From: Brachycybe producta
Lineage: Eukaryota > Arthropoda > Diplopoda > Playtdesmida > Andrognathidae
Reading direction: 5' to 3'
Assembly (NCBI GenBank): GCA_036925085.1
Contig: JAUPFP010000003.1
Coordinates: forward strand, 3,802,501-3,866,500
Length of the DNA: 64,000 nucleotides
Positions 1-10,245 of this stretch are shown in pieces. Position 1 is the stretch's first letter. Each line of letters begins with the position of its first letter. A program made the translations under genes and the position numbers. A model generated the notes under the pieces. The model saw only the letters and a program-made list of their open reading frames with translations, ran no database searches and was not told where the DNA came from.

Positions 1-65
1 GAGAAAAATCGTTTAAAATTTATAATCTCTCAAAGTTAGAAATGCTACACATTTAAAATTGATTC

Positions 66-485
66 CAGGACACTTCACCTAAAAGACAATTCACCTAATC
101 AATGGGTTAGAAGAAGAAAATTTAGATCAAAATTACTTTAAGCAAAATATATTTTAGATAATTATTTGTTTAGGCGAAATGGTTTAGATGAAAAACATTT
201 AGATGAAAATTACTTTAAGCAAAATCTATTTTAGGTGATTATTTGTTTAGGTGAAATGGTTTAGAAGAAAATTACTTTAAGCAAAATCTATTTTAGGTGA
301 TTATTTGTTTAGGTGAAATAGTTTAGGGAAAAAAATGTTTAAGGTGAAATATACTTTAAGGGAACAAATTGAGGTAAAGTATTAGGTTGAATGTTTTTAG
401 ATGAAAAGAACTTCTTCTAGGTGACTGTTATTTAGGTGTAATTGTTTAGGTGAATTGTCTTTTAGGTGAACAGCTTTTAGGTGAA
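66..485. repeat. Terminal-inverted-repeat element with internal short repeats
   Basis: The two ends are inverted copies: the left end reads CACTTCACCTAAAAGACAAT and the right end carries its complement with small differences. The inside is a degenerate tandem array built on TTTAGGTGAAATGGTTTAGA. No coding potential. It looks like a non-autonomous DNA element whose interior has expanded in tandem. No target-site duplication could be assigned. Confidence 0.6.
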
Positions 486-499
486 GTATGGTTTCAAAG

Positions 500-1870
500 T
501 GCAAAACCGCATCTCTGCAACTCTTGATTATTTTGTCTTTCAAGGAGCAAAATTAAAAGACAAACTTTAAAAGTGTGGTTAGAAACTAGAAGAGTAGTTC
601 AATAACTTATGGGTAATTTCATGTTGATATCTTTTAAAATAAGCTTTTTATGTACGTTTGAAAATGACTCCAACTTTAATCTGGCTATATTTTTAAACTT
701 TTCTCTACAAAAAGTTTATTTTGAAAGATATCCACATGAAAATATTAAGTGACTGAACTACCCTTCTAGTTTCTAAAACACGTTCAAGTTTCTCTTCATT
801 TTGCAACTGAAAAACAGAATACATCAAGAGATCGAGAGGCCCCTTTTACACTTTAAAACAACCAGAAGAGAAATTCAATTCGATAGTGTCTTAGAAACTA
901 GAAGAGTAACTCAATCATTTATAGATGGTTGTTTCATGTTGATTTATATAGATTAAAAAATATCGTCGGCTTTAAAGTCGGTTCATTTTTAAACTGACAT
1001 AAAAAGCTTATTTTGAAAGATGTCAGCATGAAAATACCCTTATATGGTTGAGCTATTCTTCTAGTTTCTAAAACACTTTCAAGTTTTTCTTAATGTTGTT
1101 TTAAAGTGTAAACGGGGGCCTCTTGAACTCTTGATCATTCTGTCTTCAGATGAAAAATAAAGAGAAACTTTAATATATTTTAGACAAATATTTAAAAAAA
1201 ATATCATCTGCTGGATCAGTTGGGTCATTTTTAAATTATTATAAAAAGCTTATTTTGAAATATATCAATGTAATAACCCCAATAATTGATTGAGCTACCC
1301 ATCTAGTTTTTAAGTCACTTTAAAGTTTCTCTTAAGGTGGTTGTTAAGTGTAAACGGGGCCTCTCGAACTCTTGATTATTCTTTTCTTTCAGATGAAAAT
1401 TGAAGAGAAACTTGTATGTCTTTTAGAAACTAGAAGGGTAGCCAAGGGTAATTTCACGTTGATATCATTCAAAATAAGTTTTTTATAAACAAAAATATCA
1501 AAATGAAACCAGATTAAAATTGGGGTCATTTTTCAAATTGACAAATCAAATTGATTTTGAAAAATATCAGCATGAAAATACTCTTATATTTTTGAGCTAT
1601 TTTTCTAGTTTTTAAGGCAATTTAAAGTTTCTCTTAACGTGGTTTTAAAGTCTGAATTCCTCTCGAACTCTTGGTTATTCTATCTTTGATATGCAAAATG
1701 AAGAGAAATTTTGAAAGCGTGTTAGAAACTAGAAGGGTAGCTCAATTACTTTATATTAATCATATTGATTAATATTTTTCAAAATAAACGTTTTAGGTCA
1801 GTTTGAAAATATGATTGTGCTACAATTCTAGTTTCTAAAACACATTCAGAAGTTTGTATTAAAACAGAAG
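500..1870. repeat. Cluster of foldback repeats, family A
   Basis: Several head-to-head modules alternate GAAACTAGAAGGGTAGCTCA with its reverse complement, separated by TTTCAAAATAAACTTTTTAT and its complement. Each pair forms a foldback of roughly 200-300 bp. The same family is in LIN9 introns 5 and 11, in intron 1 of the Myb/SANT genes, and near 27.4, 48.0-48.7 and 57.9-59.4 kb. No open reading frame. It is most simply a MITE-like family; its terminal boundaries are unclear. Confidence 0.7.
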
Positions 1871-2059
1871 AAAAAAAAACAAATAATAAAAATTATAAAT
1901 ATTTAATTTCAGTTATTGTTTTACTTTACGTAATTAAAAAAATTAAAAATAAATGAATTATTAATAAAGTAATTTATTCATCAGTTGACAATATGACAAT
2001 CACCCTGTAAAATAAAAACAATTACAATAAAAATCATTTAAGTAAAGCGCCTTTATGTT

Positions 2060-2139
2060 CTAGCAGACGACATTTATAAAGATTGCCGTTAGATGGCGTC
2101 TTGTCGCTTCCCTTTGGCGGTACGTCTGGATTGGTAAAT
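2060..2139 (+). promoter_or_regulatory. Proximal upstream region of LIN9 with E2F-like core
   Basis: This is the 80 bp before the LIN9 start codon. It is richer in CG than its surroundings and holds TTTGGCGG at 2113-2120, close to the E2F core TTTSSCGC. An ATTGG (inverted CCAAT) lies at 2130-2134. No TATA box is visible. LIN9 proteins act with E2F/DP in DREAM, so an E2F-like element here is plausible, but the transcription start is not visible and the assignment is inference. Confidence 0.35.
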
Positions 2140-5100
2140 ATGGCGGATCCTATCGACGCTAGTGAGTATTTCGACCGTTTTTTCGTTGATTTTTAACGAT
2201 TTTTAAGCATTATGTTATCGTTTCATAAATATTAATATCAATATTGGATGTTAAAGTGTCAATTAAGCATTTAATTTGATTCATTTTGTTGTAAATTTGT
2301 TTGAAAACGATGAAAATGGCGAAGATTCTCGTTAACGCTTATTGAAATTATCGTTAAAAATCGACGATTTTCGTATAAAAAACTGTTTCTAATGTTGAAA
2401 TATGATTGTTTTTTTTCCGTAGGTACATCTGCAGAAGTTCTTTTAAGCATGAAGAACGGTAAAAAGGGTAGAAAAAGGCTTACAACATAAAAATTTTCAT
2501 CTTTCAAACGTTTTGAAAATCATTCTCATTCATAACGGTTCAGAAAAAAACGAATGAAAAACAAGTTTTTTCGATGCAACTTTTCAAAGAATTTCGTCGT
2601 TTATATGAAACTAAAATAATATTCAAAGATAATTTGATAATTTTCATGATGATATATCTCTTAAAATAAACTTTTTATGGCAATTTCTTGTTTAAAAGAA
2701 GGCATTTCACGGTTTTGAATCAACAAAAACCAGTGGAAAACGATTTAAAAAGTTTATTTTCAAAGATATTGTCGTTAGTATTATCAAGAAACCTTTATTT
2801 ACTTTTCTAGTTGCATATAAATCTTGAAATTCTTTCTGAAGTTGCTTTACAAAAGACTTTTTTCGTCGTTTTCCTGCATTTTATCTCTCTCTCTCTCAAA
2901 TGAAATGTCTTAATCTTAAATAGGAAGCCGTAATAACGCTTCTTCGAAGTTTCCACCGGCTCGTCGAGAGAATCCGCCGAGAATTCGTAAGCGGAACCGA
3001 TTTTTCTACAATGACGACGAAGATACAACTTTTAAAACAGTTCGAGCTTCACCAAGAAAAACTCCGAGACTCGGATCACCGATGAGAGTATAAGATAATT
3101 CGTAAAACGAAAAACTTCGTCGAGTTGTTGATTCTAACAGGTTTTTCTTTTATCTACAGAAACAAACAGCTGCTTCAACGAACGCGATGGATCGTAAGAT
3201 CTCGCAAGATATTTATTATCGACTTCGTAATCTTTTGAAGTTGCCAAAAGCTCACAAATGGGTTTGCTACGAGTTTTTCTACTCGAACATCGATCGGTGA
3301 AGTTTCGTTTCTCGGATTTCTACTTCGATAATTGAGTTAAAACAACGTGAGTTTTTATTTTCAGACCGTTGTTCAAAGGTGACAATGATTTCTGCGTCTG
3401 TCTCAATGAATCTTTTCCGCGTATGAAGACCCGTGACTTGTCGCGAGTCGAATGGTGTAAGATACGGAGACTCATGGGTAAACCACGAAGGTTTGTAAAT
3501 TTCCTTTTAATTTTATTGAGCTACTTTTCTAGTTTCTAAAAAAAATACTTTTAAGGTTTGCTTCTGAAACACAAAATAATCAAAAGTCGAGGTGCGTTTT
3601 ACACTTTAAAATCACCAATGTTTGCTTTCGCAGATGTTCGACCGCTTTCTTTTCCGAAGAGAGAGCCGCTTTACATGGAAAACGATCGAAGATAAGACTT
3701 CTTCAACAACGTAAAGTGATGGACGTAACTCATTTTAAAGAACTACCGGACGAGATTCCGTTACCACTCGTAATCGGAACGAAAGTAACCGGTGAGATGA
3801 TCGAGAGATCGTCTGTCAAAGTGGGGGTTCTCGTAAAGGGAGTAGAGCTGTGTTTGATTCTATTCTATTCTTTCAGCTCGACTTCGTAGACCTCAGGATG
3901 GACTTTTTACGGGTTCGATCGATGCTGTCGATACTTCGAATGCTACTTATCGTGTTACGTTCGATAAACAAGGACTCGGCACGCATTCGATTCCCGATTA
4001 CGAAGTTTTGGTACGAATATCGATTGTTGGTGTTCGGTTTTTTTTTGGTGAAAAATAGTGAAAATTACTAATTTTTGTGTGAAAACTAACGGAAGTTTGT
4101 TTTTGTTTTTCTTAAACTTTCGAATTCATTTGATTTAATTTGCAAAATTACTAATCCAATCAAGAATAACAAATTATTTTTTTTAAAATCAATCGATTGT
4201 TATTTATTCTTGTAAAAATATTCGAAAATATTTAGTTTTTTGCAAAAATAATTTCAAAAATGTTTCATTTTTTTAAAATACAATTGAAACTGTGAAATTA
4301 TTTTGTAAACAGAATGAAAAAAATGTTGGATTATTTTAAAATCAATAGAAAATGTTTTGATTAAAATAATTAAATAATAATTTTTGAAGAAATTTATAAC
4401 CATAAGATATTAATATAATAATTATTATAAAATCAAATCAAATTAATTTTATAATTATAAACTTACAATAAAAGTACAGTACTTAGAGTTCCGATTATCC
4501 GAGCTAACGTGAACCAAGAGCAGCTCGGACAAGGTCAGACTCGTTTAACAATGAACTTCGGCTCTCGGTTAATCGAGAGACCACTGTAATTTTATTTTTA
4601 AAAATCAATGAAATTCATATTAAAATCTCAATTATACGGTCGTTTCTATTATGAAAAATAATCGAAAATGTTTTAATTTTTGTAAAAACAAGTAGAAAAC
4701 AATCATCGATTCAGAAGTTTTATTATTGTTTCATTAGATTTTTTTTTGCAAAACAATAATAAACCTTCTGGTTTGTAAAAAATGATCGAGAAAAGTGATT
4801 TAAACGAAACAACAATTGACTTTTAACAGAGTCTTGTCTTTTTTCAGAGTAACGAACCTCAAGAGACGATGCCGTTAACTGCTTTTGCACAAACGTTTAG
4901 ACCACGTAGTTACCTGTTTACTCCTCCGAGGTTCACTTCGGGAAGTAATTCTCCGCAACTCGTGAGTTTCTTCGAGAGAACTACAACTTCGAAGCGACGA
5001 GAATTCAAACTGGATTTACTTTGATTTTCAGGAGAACGATCCGATGCTAGGAGGAACTTCGATAAAGAATCAATTTTTAGGGTTAGAAGGAGAGACTTTA

Positions 5101-7280
5101 GGAGGTTTTCCTGTTAAGTTCTTGATGCTCATCGTAAGTTTATTGAATCTCGAGAAGAATGAAACAAATCGTCGGCTTTAATTTGAGGCAGCAGCAACAT
5201 TTTGAATTTTTACGTCATCATCATCATCATCTTTTTTTCCCCGTAGGTTTACCTGTCGAAGATTCTGAACATGAAACGAGAGAAGATCAGACAGATAAAG
5301 GACATGAACACGCAAGCCGAGAAGATGGTTTTTCATGTGAAATTTCGACCCCGATTCTTAAACAAATGCGGTTTTTCTGAGCTCTTTCGTTCTTTTTGTG
5401 TTTTCGTAGAAATCTTATCAAGAGCCGATTACACTCGAGTTTCAGAAGCGTTACGCACGTTTAGTGTTAGAACTCGAGAAACTTAACAAGGATCTGAACG
5501 AGTATTTGATCGACGTTCAGAAGTTCTGTCAAGAGGTGGTGGTGGTTGTTCATTTTAAACAAATTTATATATTCACTTTTTGGAAGCAATTTTAATGAGA
5601 AATTTTCGGTTACTCGGCTTTTCGGAAGCAATTTTAAGAAGAAATACAAAGTTCTTTTTAGAAAATAGATGATTTTTTTTTGGTTTTCAGCCGGAGCAAC
5701 ACGAAAATACCCTTAAGTGATTGATCTATCCTTCTAGTTTTTAAATCACATTCAAGTTTCTCTTCATTTTTTATCTGAAAGACAAAATAATCAAAAGTTC
5801 GGGAGGAAACCACCTTCTAGTTTCTAAAACACTTTATAGTTTCTTTTAATTTCGCTTCTGAAAGACAGAATAATCAAAGTTTGAATATCAGTTGGTCATA
5901 AATCCCATCTTAAAGTTCTTATCTTCGCATCGAATTTAATCGTAACTCTTTGCTTTTTTTTTTTAAATCTTCGATTGATATTTTCGTATTCCTTCTCGTA
6001 AAGATCGACCCCGAACTTGGAGCGGAACATGTCGATCAAGCTGCGACACTCGGCGAGAAATGTTTCCACGAAGCGATGCAAATGTTTGAAAAGGCAAACA
6101 AACAGTTGGGACGATGTGCGATAAAGAGCCCGCGTATCGTCGACCTCGTAACTAATCTCACTTCGGTCATGCTTCAAGTCAAGGTTAAACGACTAGCCAT
6201 CATCAGCCGTGGGTCACGTTTCTTCATTTCTAACTGGTTGTTTAATTTTCTAGGCTCTTGGTGAAAATGATTTTAATTCGTTCGAATTGAAATCTTTGAG
6301 CGAATCGTTGAACGAAATCAAACGTAGAATGGATCCAAAGAATATCAGGTACGAGTATTGAACGCCTTTTTTTTCAAAAAAAAAAAAAAAAAAGGTTTCA
6401 CTTTGTCATTACGATTAAGGTGGCTGAATAGGTATTTATTTTGCTTTTGTCCCGCCTGAACGGATATAATATGGACACAAAAACGTCAAGCGAACGTTTT
6501 TTAGAAACAACATTATGAAAAAATTCAAATTGTTTTCAAAACTAGAAAGGTAAAAGATTATGCTAAAAGTTTTTTCATGGAAAATATCTTGAAAAATAAA
6601 CGATTTTATAGTTGAGTTTGAAAAATGACCTGTTTTGAACGTTTTTCAGGAGAAACATTACTGAAAAAAAAATTCAAAGTGTTTTAGAAACTAGAATAGT
6701 TGGTGATAATGTTAAGTTTTTTTTTCATGATAATATCTTTCAAAATAAACTTTTTATGACAGTTTTGAAAAAAGGCGAAAATAGTTTTTCATAAAATTTC
6801 AAAGAAAATAATCTGAAAAACGGGTCATTTTTCAAACTGAACTATAAAATCGTTAATTTTTTTAAGATATTGTCATGAAAACCCTTTTAACATTATCTTT
6901 TACCATTCTACTTTTGAAAACAATTTGAATTTTTTCATAATGTTATTAAAAAAAACGTTCGCTTGACGTTTTTGCTTTCAAATTTTACAAAAAAAAACGT
7001 CTATGGAGCTTAGTATTAGCCACTGCAGTGGCGTCGTAAGAAGGGGAAAAAAAAGCAAAATAAATATCTAGTCAGCCACCTTAATGTCTGCATCAGAAGC
7101 CACGGAATAACGGAGGGTTTTCTAGTCCCTATAGTTCGTTATAAATTTATATTAAAAAATGACGTTTGTTGTTTTAGTTGTTTTCAGAACAACGTCGAGA
7201 TCCACGTGAACCACATTCAAAGTGGATTGAGTCGGATGGGAAATCTTCACGCGTTTTCCGAGCAAACCTTACAACTTTGA
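2140..7280 (+). CDS. lin9: LIN9 homologue, MuvB/DREAM complex subunit (14 exons)
   Basis: Coding exons: 2140-2161, 2423-2458, 2924-3087, 3160-3296, 3365-3490, 3634-3791, 3877-4010, 4848-4961, 5032-5133, 5247-5327, 5410-5535, 6004-6183, 6254-6348, 7178-7280. Every junction is GT-AG and the phases join without a break, giving 525 residues plus stop; vertebrate LIN9 is about 540. The DIRP domain spans roughly residues 96-200 and contains LRNLLKLPKAHKWVCYEFF and VEWCKIRRLMGKPRR. A Tudor-like region follows (about 215-260, with YRVTFDKQGLGTHSIPDYE), then a helical C-terminal half ending SCFQNNVEIHVNHIQSGLS. In other animals LIN9 is a nuclear scaffold of MuvB, which joins E2F/RB-like proteins to repress, or B-Myb to activate, cell-cycle genes. 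The first ATG follows an in-frame-neutral CG-rich leader. Several introns are only 68-75 nt; introns 7, 11 and 13 are longer, and introns 11 and 13 hold MITE sequence. Confidence 0.96.
3515..3625. repeat. Family A repeat fragment in LIN9 intron 5
   Basis: The intron between exons ending at 3490 and starting at 3634 carries GAGCTACTTTTCTAGTTTCT followed by the TTTTACACTTTAAAATCACC motif typical of family A. It is a single arm, so probably a decayed or partial copy. It does not reach the splice sites. Confidence 0.55.
4011..4847 (+). other. LIN9 intron 7, AT-rich with one CG-rich imperfect palindrome
   Basis: Mostly low-complexity AT-rich intron. A block at about 4480-4590 is CG-richer and partly self-complementary around CCGAGCTAACG and CTCGGTTAATCGAGAG. 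No coding potential was seen and the block was not found elsewhere in the window. Confidence 0.5.
5690..5885. repeat. Family A repeat copy in LIN9 intron 11
   Basis: Two tandem arms in the same orientation carry CTTCTAGTTTCTAAAACACT and the following GACAAAATAATCAAA stretch. It occupies the middle of the intron between 5535 and 6004. Likely a MITE remnant with no effect on the open reading frame. Confidence 0.6.
6419..7080. mobile_element. TTAA-flanked MITE in LIN9 intron 13
   Basis: The element starts GGTGGCTGAATAGGTATTTA and ends in its near complement ...TCAGCCACC. It is flanked on both sides by TTAA (6415-6418 and 7081-7084). Long internal arms make it a foldback of 662 bp. TTAA duplications are typical of piggyBac-type DNA transposons, so this is probably a non-autonomous relative. 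Related copies lie at 7931-8292, 12930-13188, 19400-19735, 44077-44624 and 53763-54095. It carries a CACTGCAGTGGCG block near its right end. Confidence 0.75.
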
Positions 7281-7570
7281 TGCTGTCGTCATCAATTAAG
7301 AGCAAAGTTACGTATAAATATCTATTTTTTCTCGGCTATTTTGATCGCAAAAGAAGATTTTCCTTTTTAACGAGCAAACACCATAAATGCAGTTATTTCG
7401 AGAGACGACGACAAACATTTTTACTTTTACGCTTTTCTCCCATTTAAATGTTTTTTTCGAGTGTTATAAACTGGATGTTTTTGTTCGCTTTCGAAGCGAA
7501 TTTCAAGTCCGGTGATGGATTATCTTTAATGGACATATTCTATATTATAATAATAATTAAATATTTCTTA
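7281..7570 (+). other. Probable LIN9 3' untranslated region with ATTAAA signal
   Basis: About 290 bp follow the TGA at 7278-7280 without recognisable repeats. No AATAAA is present on the plus strand here; the variant ATTAAA sits at 7556-7561 and is the best polyadenylation-signal candidate. The end of the transcript is inferred only. Confidence 0.4.
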
Positions 7571-7900
7571 TAGTTAATTATTAACTATATATTTAGTTTC
7601 CTTATTAATTTGTTTTAGACCTTTGTTGCTATTCAGAGCAAGGAGTGTCTTAGGCCGGTACTAAACGTAACATTTAAAAGCGCTCCATAGAAAAGTACTT
7701 GTGTAATTGCATGGTAGATGGCGCCATGCAACCTCCCATAGGGGTGGCAAACTAAACTCGTCGACAATTAAGTTGAAATCGAATGCAGCCTCCTTTTAGC
7801 TCTAAAAGCGCGTCCAAAACAACCTTAATTATCAGAGCACGTGGACAAACTTATACCCAAATCACATAATATAAGTGAAGAGAGAGAGCACGTGTAGAGA
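7571..7900. repeat. Duplicated block shared with 19097-19385
   Basis: The block starting TAGTTAATTATTAACTATAT and continuing through GACCTTTGTTGCTATT to AATCAGAGCACGTGGACAAA is repeated, with few differences, at 19097-19385. It is part of the segmental duplication carrying the Myb/SANT genes. No coding content. Confidence 0.75.
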
Positions 7901-7930
7901 AATAGCGATGACGCAAATTAAAAGTTTACC

Positions 7931-8292
7931 ACGCCAATATCTTAAAAAATAAACAATTTTTATAGTTCAGTTTGAAAAATGACCCGTGTTTTCGATTTTT
8001 CCATTGAAATTTCATGAAAAACTATTTTCGGCATTTTCCAAACGAATCATAAAAAGTTTATTTTGAACGATATCATCATTGAAAAAAACTTAGCATTAGC
8101 ACCAACTATTCTAGTTTCTAAAACACTTTGAATTTTTTCGTAATGTTTCTCCTGAAAAACTTTCGCTTGAAAAATATAAATTTTAAAAAAACTACGGTGG
8201 AGGGGGAAGAGAGACCACCTGTAGAACGTAATAGCCACTGCAGTGGCGCCATCTGGGAAGACAAAAAGAAAATAAATATCTATTGAGCCACC
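7931..8292. mobile_element. TTAA-type MITE copy, left-truncated
   Basis: Homologous to the element in LIN9 intron 13, ending in TTGAGCCACC before CTTACTAAAG. It contains the AGCCACTGCAGTGGCGCC block. The left arm is incomplete. It marks the start of the first Myb/SANT duplication unit; similar fragments sit at the starts of units 2 and 4. Confidence 0.7.
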
Positions 8293-8377
8293 TTACTAAA
8301 GAGAGAATCCATATTTTGACTTAATAAAATGATAATGATTTTTTTAATATTATGATAAATGGTGGAAAACGAAAATC

Positions 8378-8400
8378 AAGAAGCCACAAAAAGGCTTCTT
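8378..8400 (-). other. Short perfect hairpin in presumed 3' UTR of Myb/SANT copy 1
   Basis: An 8-bp stem (AAGAAGCC and GGCTTCTT) closes a 7-nt loop, about 60 bp past the stop codon of the minus-strand gene. The stem is also perfect in copies 2 (13274-13296) and 4 (19821-19843), and has one mismatch in copy 3 (17046-17068). An ATTAAA on the minus strand lies just beyond it (8343-8348). Confidence 0.55.
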
Positions 8401-8460
8401 ATCGTTATTGATCAGTAAGAGTCCTAAAGCGATGACGACACAAGAGGAAAAGGACCCCTA

Positions 8461-9879
8461 TTAACTCGCGATCCTGTTGATTTCCCATTTTAATCTAGCT
8501 TCTTCAGCATTTGCCAGACGTTCGACGTGATGGCTCAACTCTCGCAAAACTTCTATCAGTTCTTCGTGACGTTGAGCTTTTACGTCGTCTTTATTTGGAC
8601 CCTCGTACGGCACTTCGCTCCCCTCGTACGGCACTTCGCTCGGTTGCATCTCGACTGCAAAGAAAAATTTGATCATTGAGACCAACGAACATATCTGAAC
8701 GATTGTTTACGAACCGGTAGGTGAACCGGTAGGTTCCCCAAACTCTTGAAAGTTATTCATGGAAGAATAGGAACCTTCGCTGTAGCTTTCATCCGGTTCG
8801 CTCTTAATGATGACCTGCAAATGGGAGGTGGGGATGAAAAAAGTATAATTTTCCAAATTATATTTAAATTTAAAGGCTTTTTTATATAAAAGTAGCCATT
8901 TGCAAAATAAGCAAATGAAAGAACTCTGCTTATAATTCATTTCAGAAATACCATTAATAAGACACTGAAAGTGTTTTATAAACTAGAAGGTAGCTCAATC
9001 ATTTAAAGCTATTTTCAGGTTTGATATCTTTCAAAATAAACGTTTTTATAGACAAATAAAATGCGTATTTTGAAAGATATCAAACGTGAAAACATCTTTT
9101 AAGTGATTGAGTTACCCTTCTAGTTTATGAAACACTTTCAAGTTTCTCTTCATTTTGCATCCGAAGGACAGAATAATCAAGTGTTCGAAAGTGGCATTTT
9201 ACACTCAAATTCTTCAAAATGCCATAAAAAAAGCTTATTTTAAAACATAAAAACCCCTTAAGTGATTTGAGCTTTTCTTCTAGTTTCTAAAAAAAAACCT
9301 TTCAAGTTTCTCTTTAATTTTCTTTCTTAAAGACAAAATTAACCGGAATTTAAGAGGTGTTTACACTTTAAAACCACCTTAAATTATATTTTTTTAACTA
9401 GAATTTATTCTGTAAGCTCCAGGATGCCCAGCCACCGGTCTTCGAACCACCGCAATGAGTAGCACCGCTCTAAACCATTTCACCTGTTCTGGCAAAACGT
9501 TCGCAGTTTGATCCTTGGGCACCATGAACCCTTTTTGAAGCGATCCCTCTCCTATGAGAGCCTCGACCCGTCGTTCCAAAGGAGACAGTGGTGATTCCGG
9601 CCTCTTCATACGTTTACACCCGTCGATGGCACCTCTCTTCAGAAGGATCGTCTTCTTCATGTCTAATTTAAAAAACTTCCATTTGGTCATCACTTCTTTA
9701 CCCGTACGGGAGACCGAACTGTCGGTTGCGGCGTTCACTTCTTCGGCAATACTCTCCCATTCGCTTCTGTTCAAACGAGTGAACTCTCCGAGCAGCAAGT
9801 CTCTGCGAGACTCGATGGCTTGAACTAAAGCATCCAGTTCTTCTATCTGGAAGTTCGGTCTTCGATTTGTTCTTAACAT
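8461..9879 (-). CDS. Myb/SANT-like DNA-binding protein, tandem copy 1
   Basis: Predicted coding exons, in gene order: 9879-9484, 8814-8715, 8654-8461; 229 residues plus stop. The ATG lies 10 nt inside an exon whose acceptor is a polypyrimidine-CAG just above 9889, so there is probably a 5' UTR intron. Exon 1 (132 aa) holds a Myb/SANT-like domain of the zeste/FSBP type at about residues 5-85: NFQIEELDALV, a central SEWESIAEEVN and KWKFFKLDMKK, with a conserved RTGKEV. Exon 2 carries IIKSEPDES, matching the SUMO-acceptor pattern (hydrophobic-K-x-E). Exon 3 has two SEVPYEG repeats and a charged C-terminal helix (EELIEVLRELSHHVERLA) likely to form a coiled coil. The exon 1 donor is CAG-GTGAAA. 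The exon 2-3 join requires a weak GTTCGT donor and is the least certain point. Relative to the sisters one residue is lost near the end of exon 1 (KGFMVPKDQ). Probably a nuclear DNA-binding regulator; targets unknown. Confidence 0.8.
8955..9375. repeat. Family A foldback in intron 1 of Myb/SANT copy 1
   Basis: Both arms are present: GTTTTATAAACTAGAAGGTA near 8974 and its complement CTTCTAGTTTATGAAACACT near 9118, with ATAAACGTTTTTATAGACAA between. A second partial copy follows to 9375. Copy 2 lacks the first foldback and copies 3 and 4 retain different parts, so the array of repeats changed after duplication. Confidence 0.65.
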
Positions 9880-10012
9880 CTCTAGGCTCCTGAAAAACAA
9901 TAATTAGACAATGAAAACGTTTAATTACGTTTCTTAAGTGAAATATACGTTAAAATACAAAGACATTGCATTGATTATTTCAATGCAATAAACGATTTTA
10001 CCCTTGGTGTAC

Positions 10013-10237
10013 ACTGGCATTTGCTGATTAGAATTTCGGGAGCGCATGCGCATTGCCATCTCGGTCGGTTTGTATAGGAAACTACGGTGTAACGGTGCCC
10101 CTTATTCTCATCGGCAGTTTCCATTGGTGATGAATAGATGGCGCTGCTAACGCAAATCTGCCATCACTTTCCTATACAAACCGACCGAGATGGCAATGCG
10201 CATGCGCTCCCGAAATTCTAATCAGCAAATGCTAGTT
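10013..10237. mobile_element. hAT-like MITE inserted upstream of Myb/SANT copy 1
   Basis: A 225-bp element with long terminal inverted repeats: ACTGGCATTTGCTGATTAGA at the left and its near complement ...CAAATGCTAGT at the right. The flanks are TGGTGTAC and TGTTGTAC, an 8-bp duplication with one mismatch. Unit 2 has the unoccupied site (TTTGTTGTACCTC near 14678), so insertion followed duplication. The internal arms contain the GCATGCGCATTGCCATC block shared with the elements at 47402 and 48120. No coding capacity. Confidence 0.8.
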
Positions 10238-10245
10238 TGTTGTAC

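Noticed and set aside
2807..3028. Minus-strand open frame of 73 aa
   Set aside because: Antisense to LIN9 exon 3; no independent support.
5950..6264. Plus-strand frame of 104 aa starting in LIN9 intron 11
   Set aside because: It is LIN9 exon 12 read through both introns, not a separate gene.
9554..9823. Plus-strand frames opposite Myb/SANT exon 1 (also 14301-14582, 18084-18437, 20895-21248)
   Set aside because: They are antisense shadows. The minus strand has the domain motifs, splice signals and linked exons.
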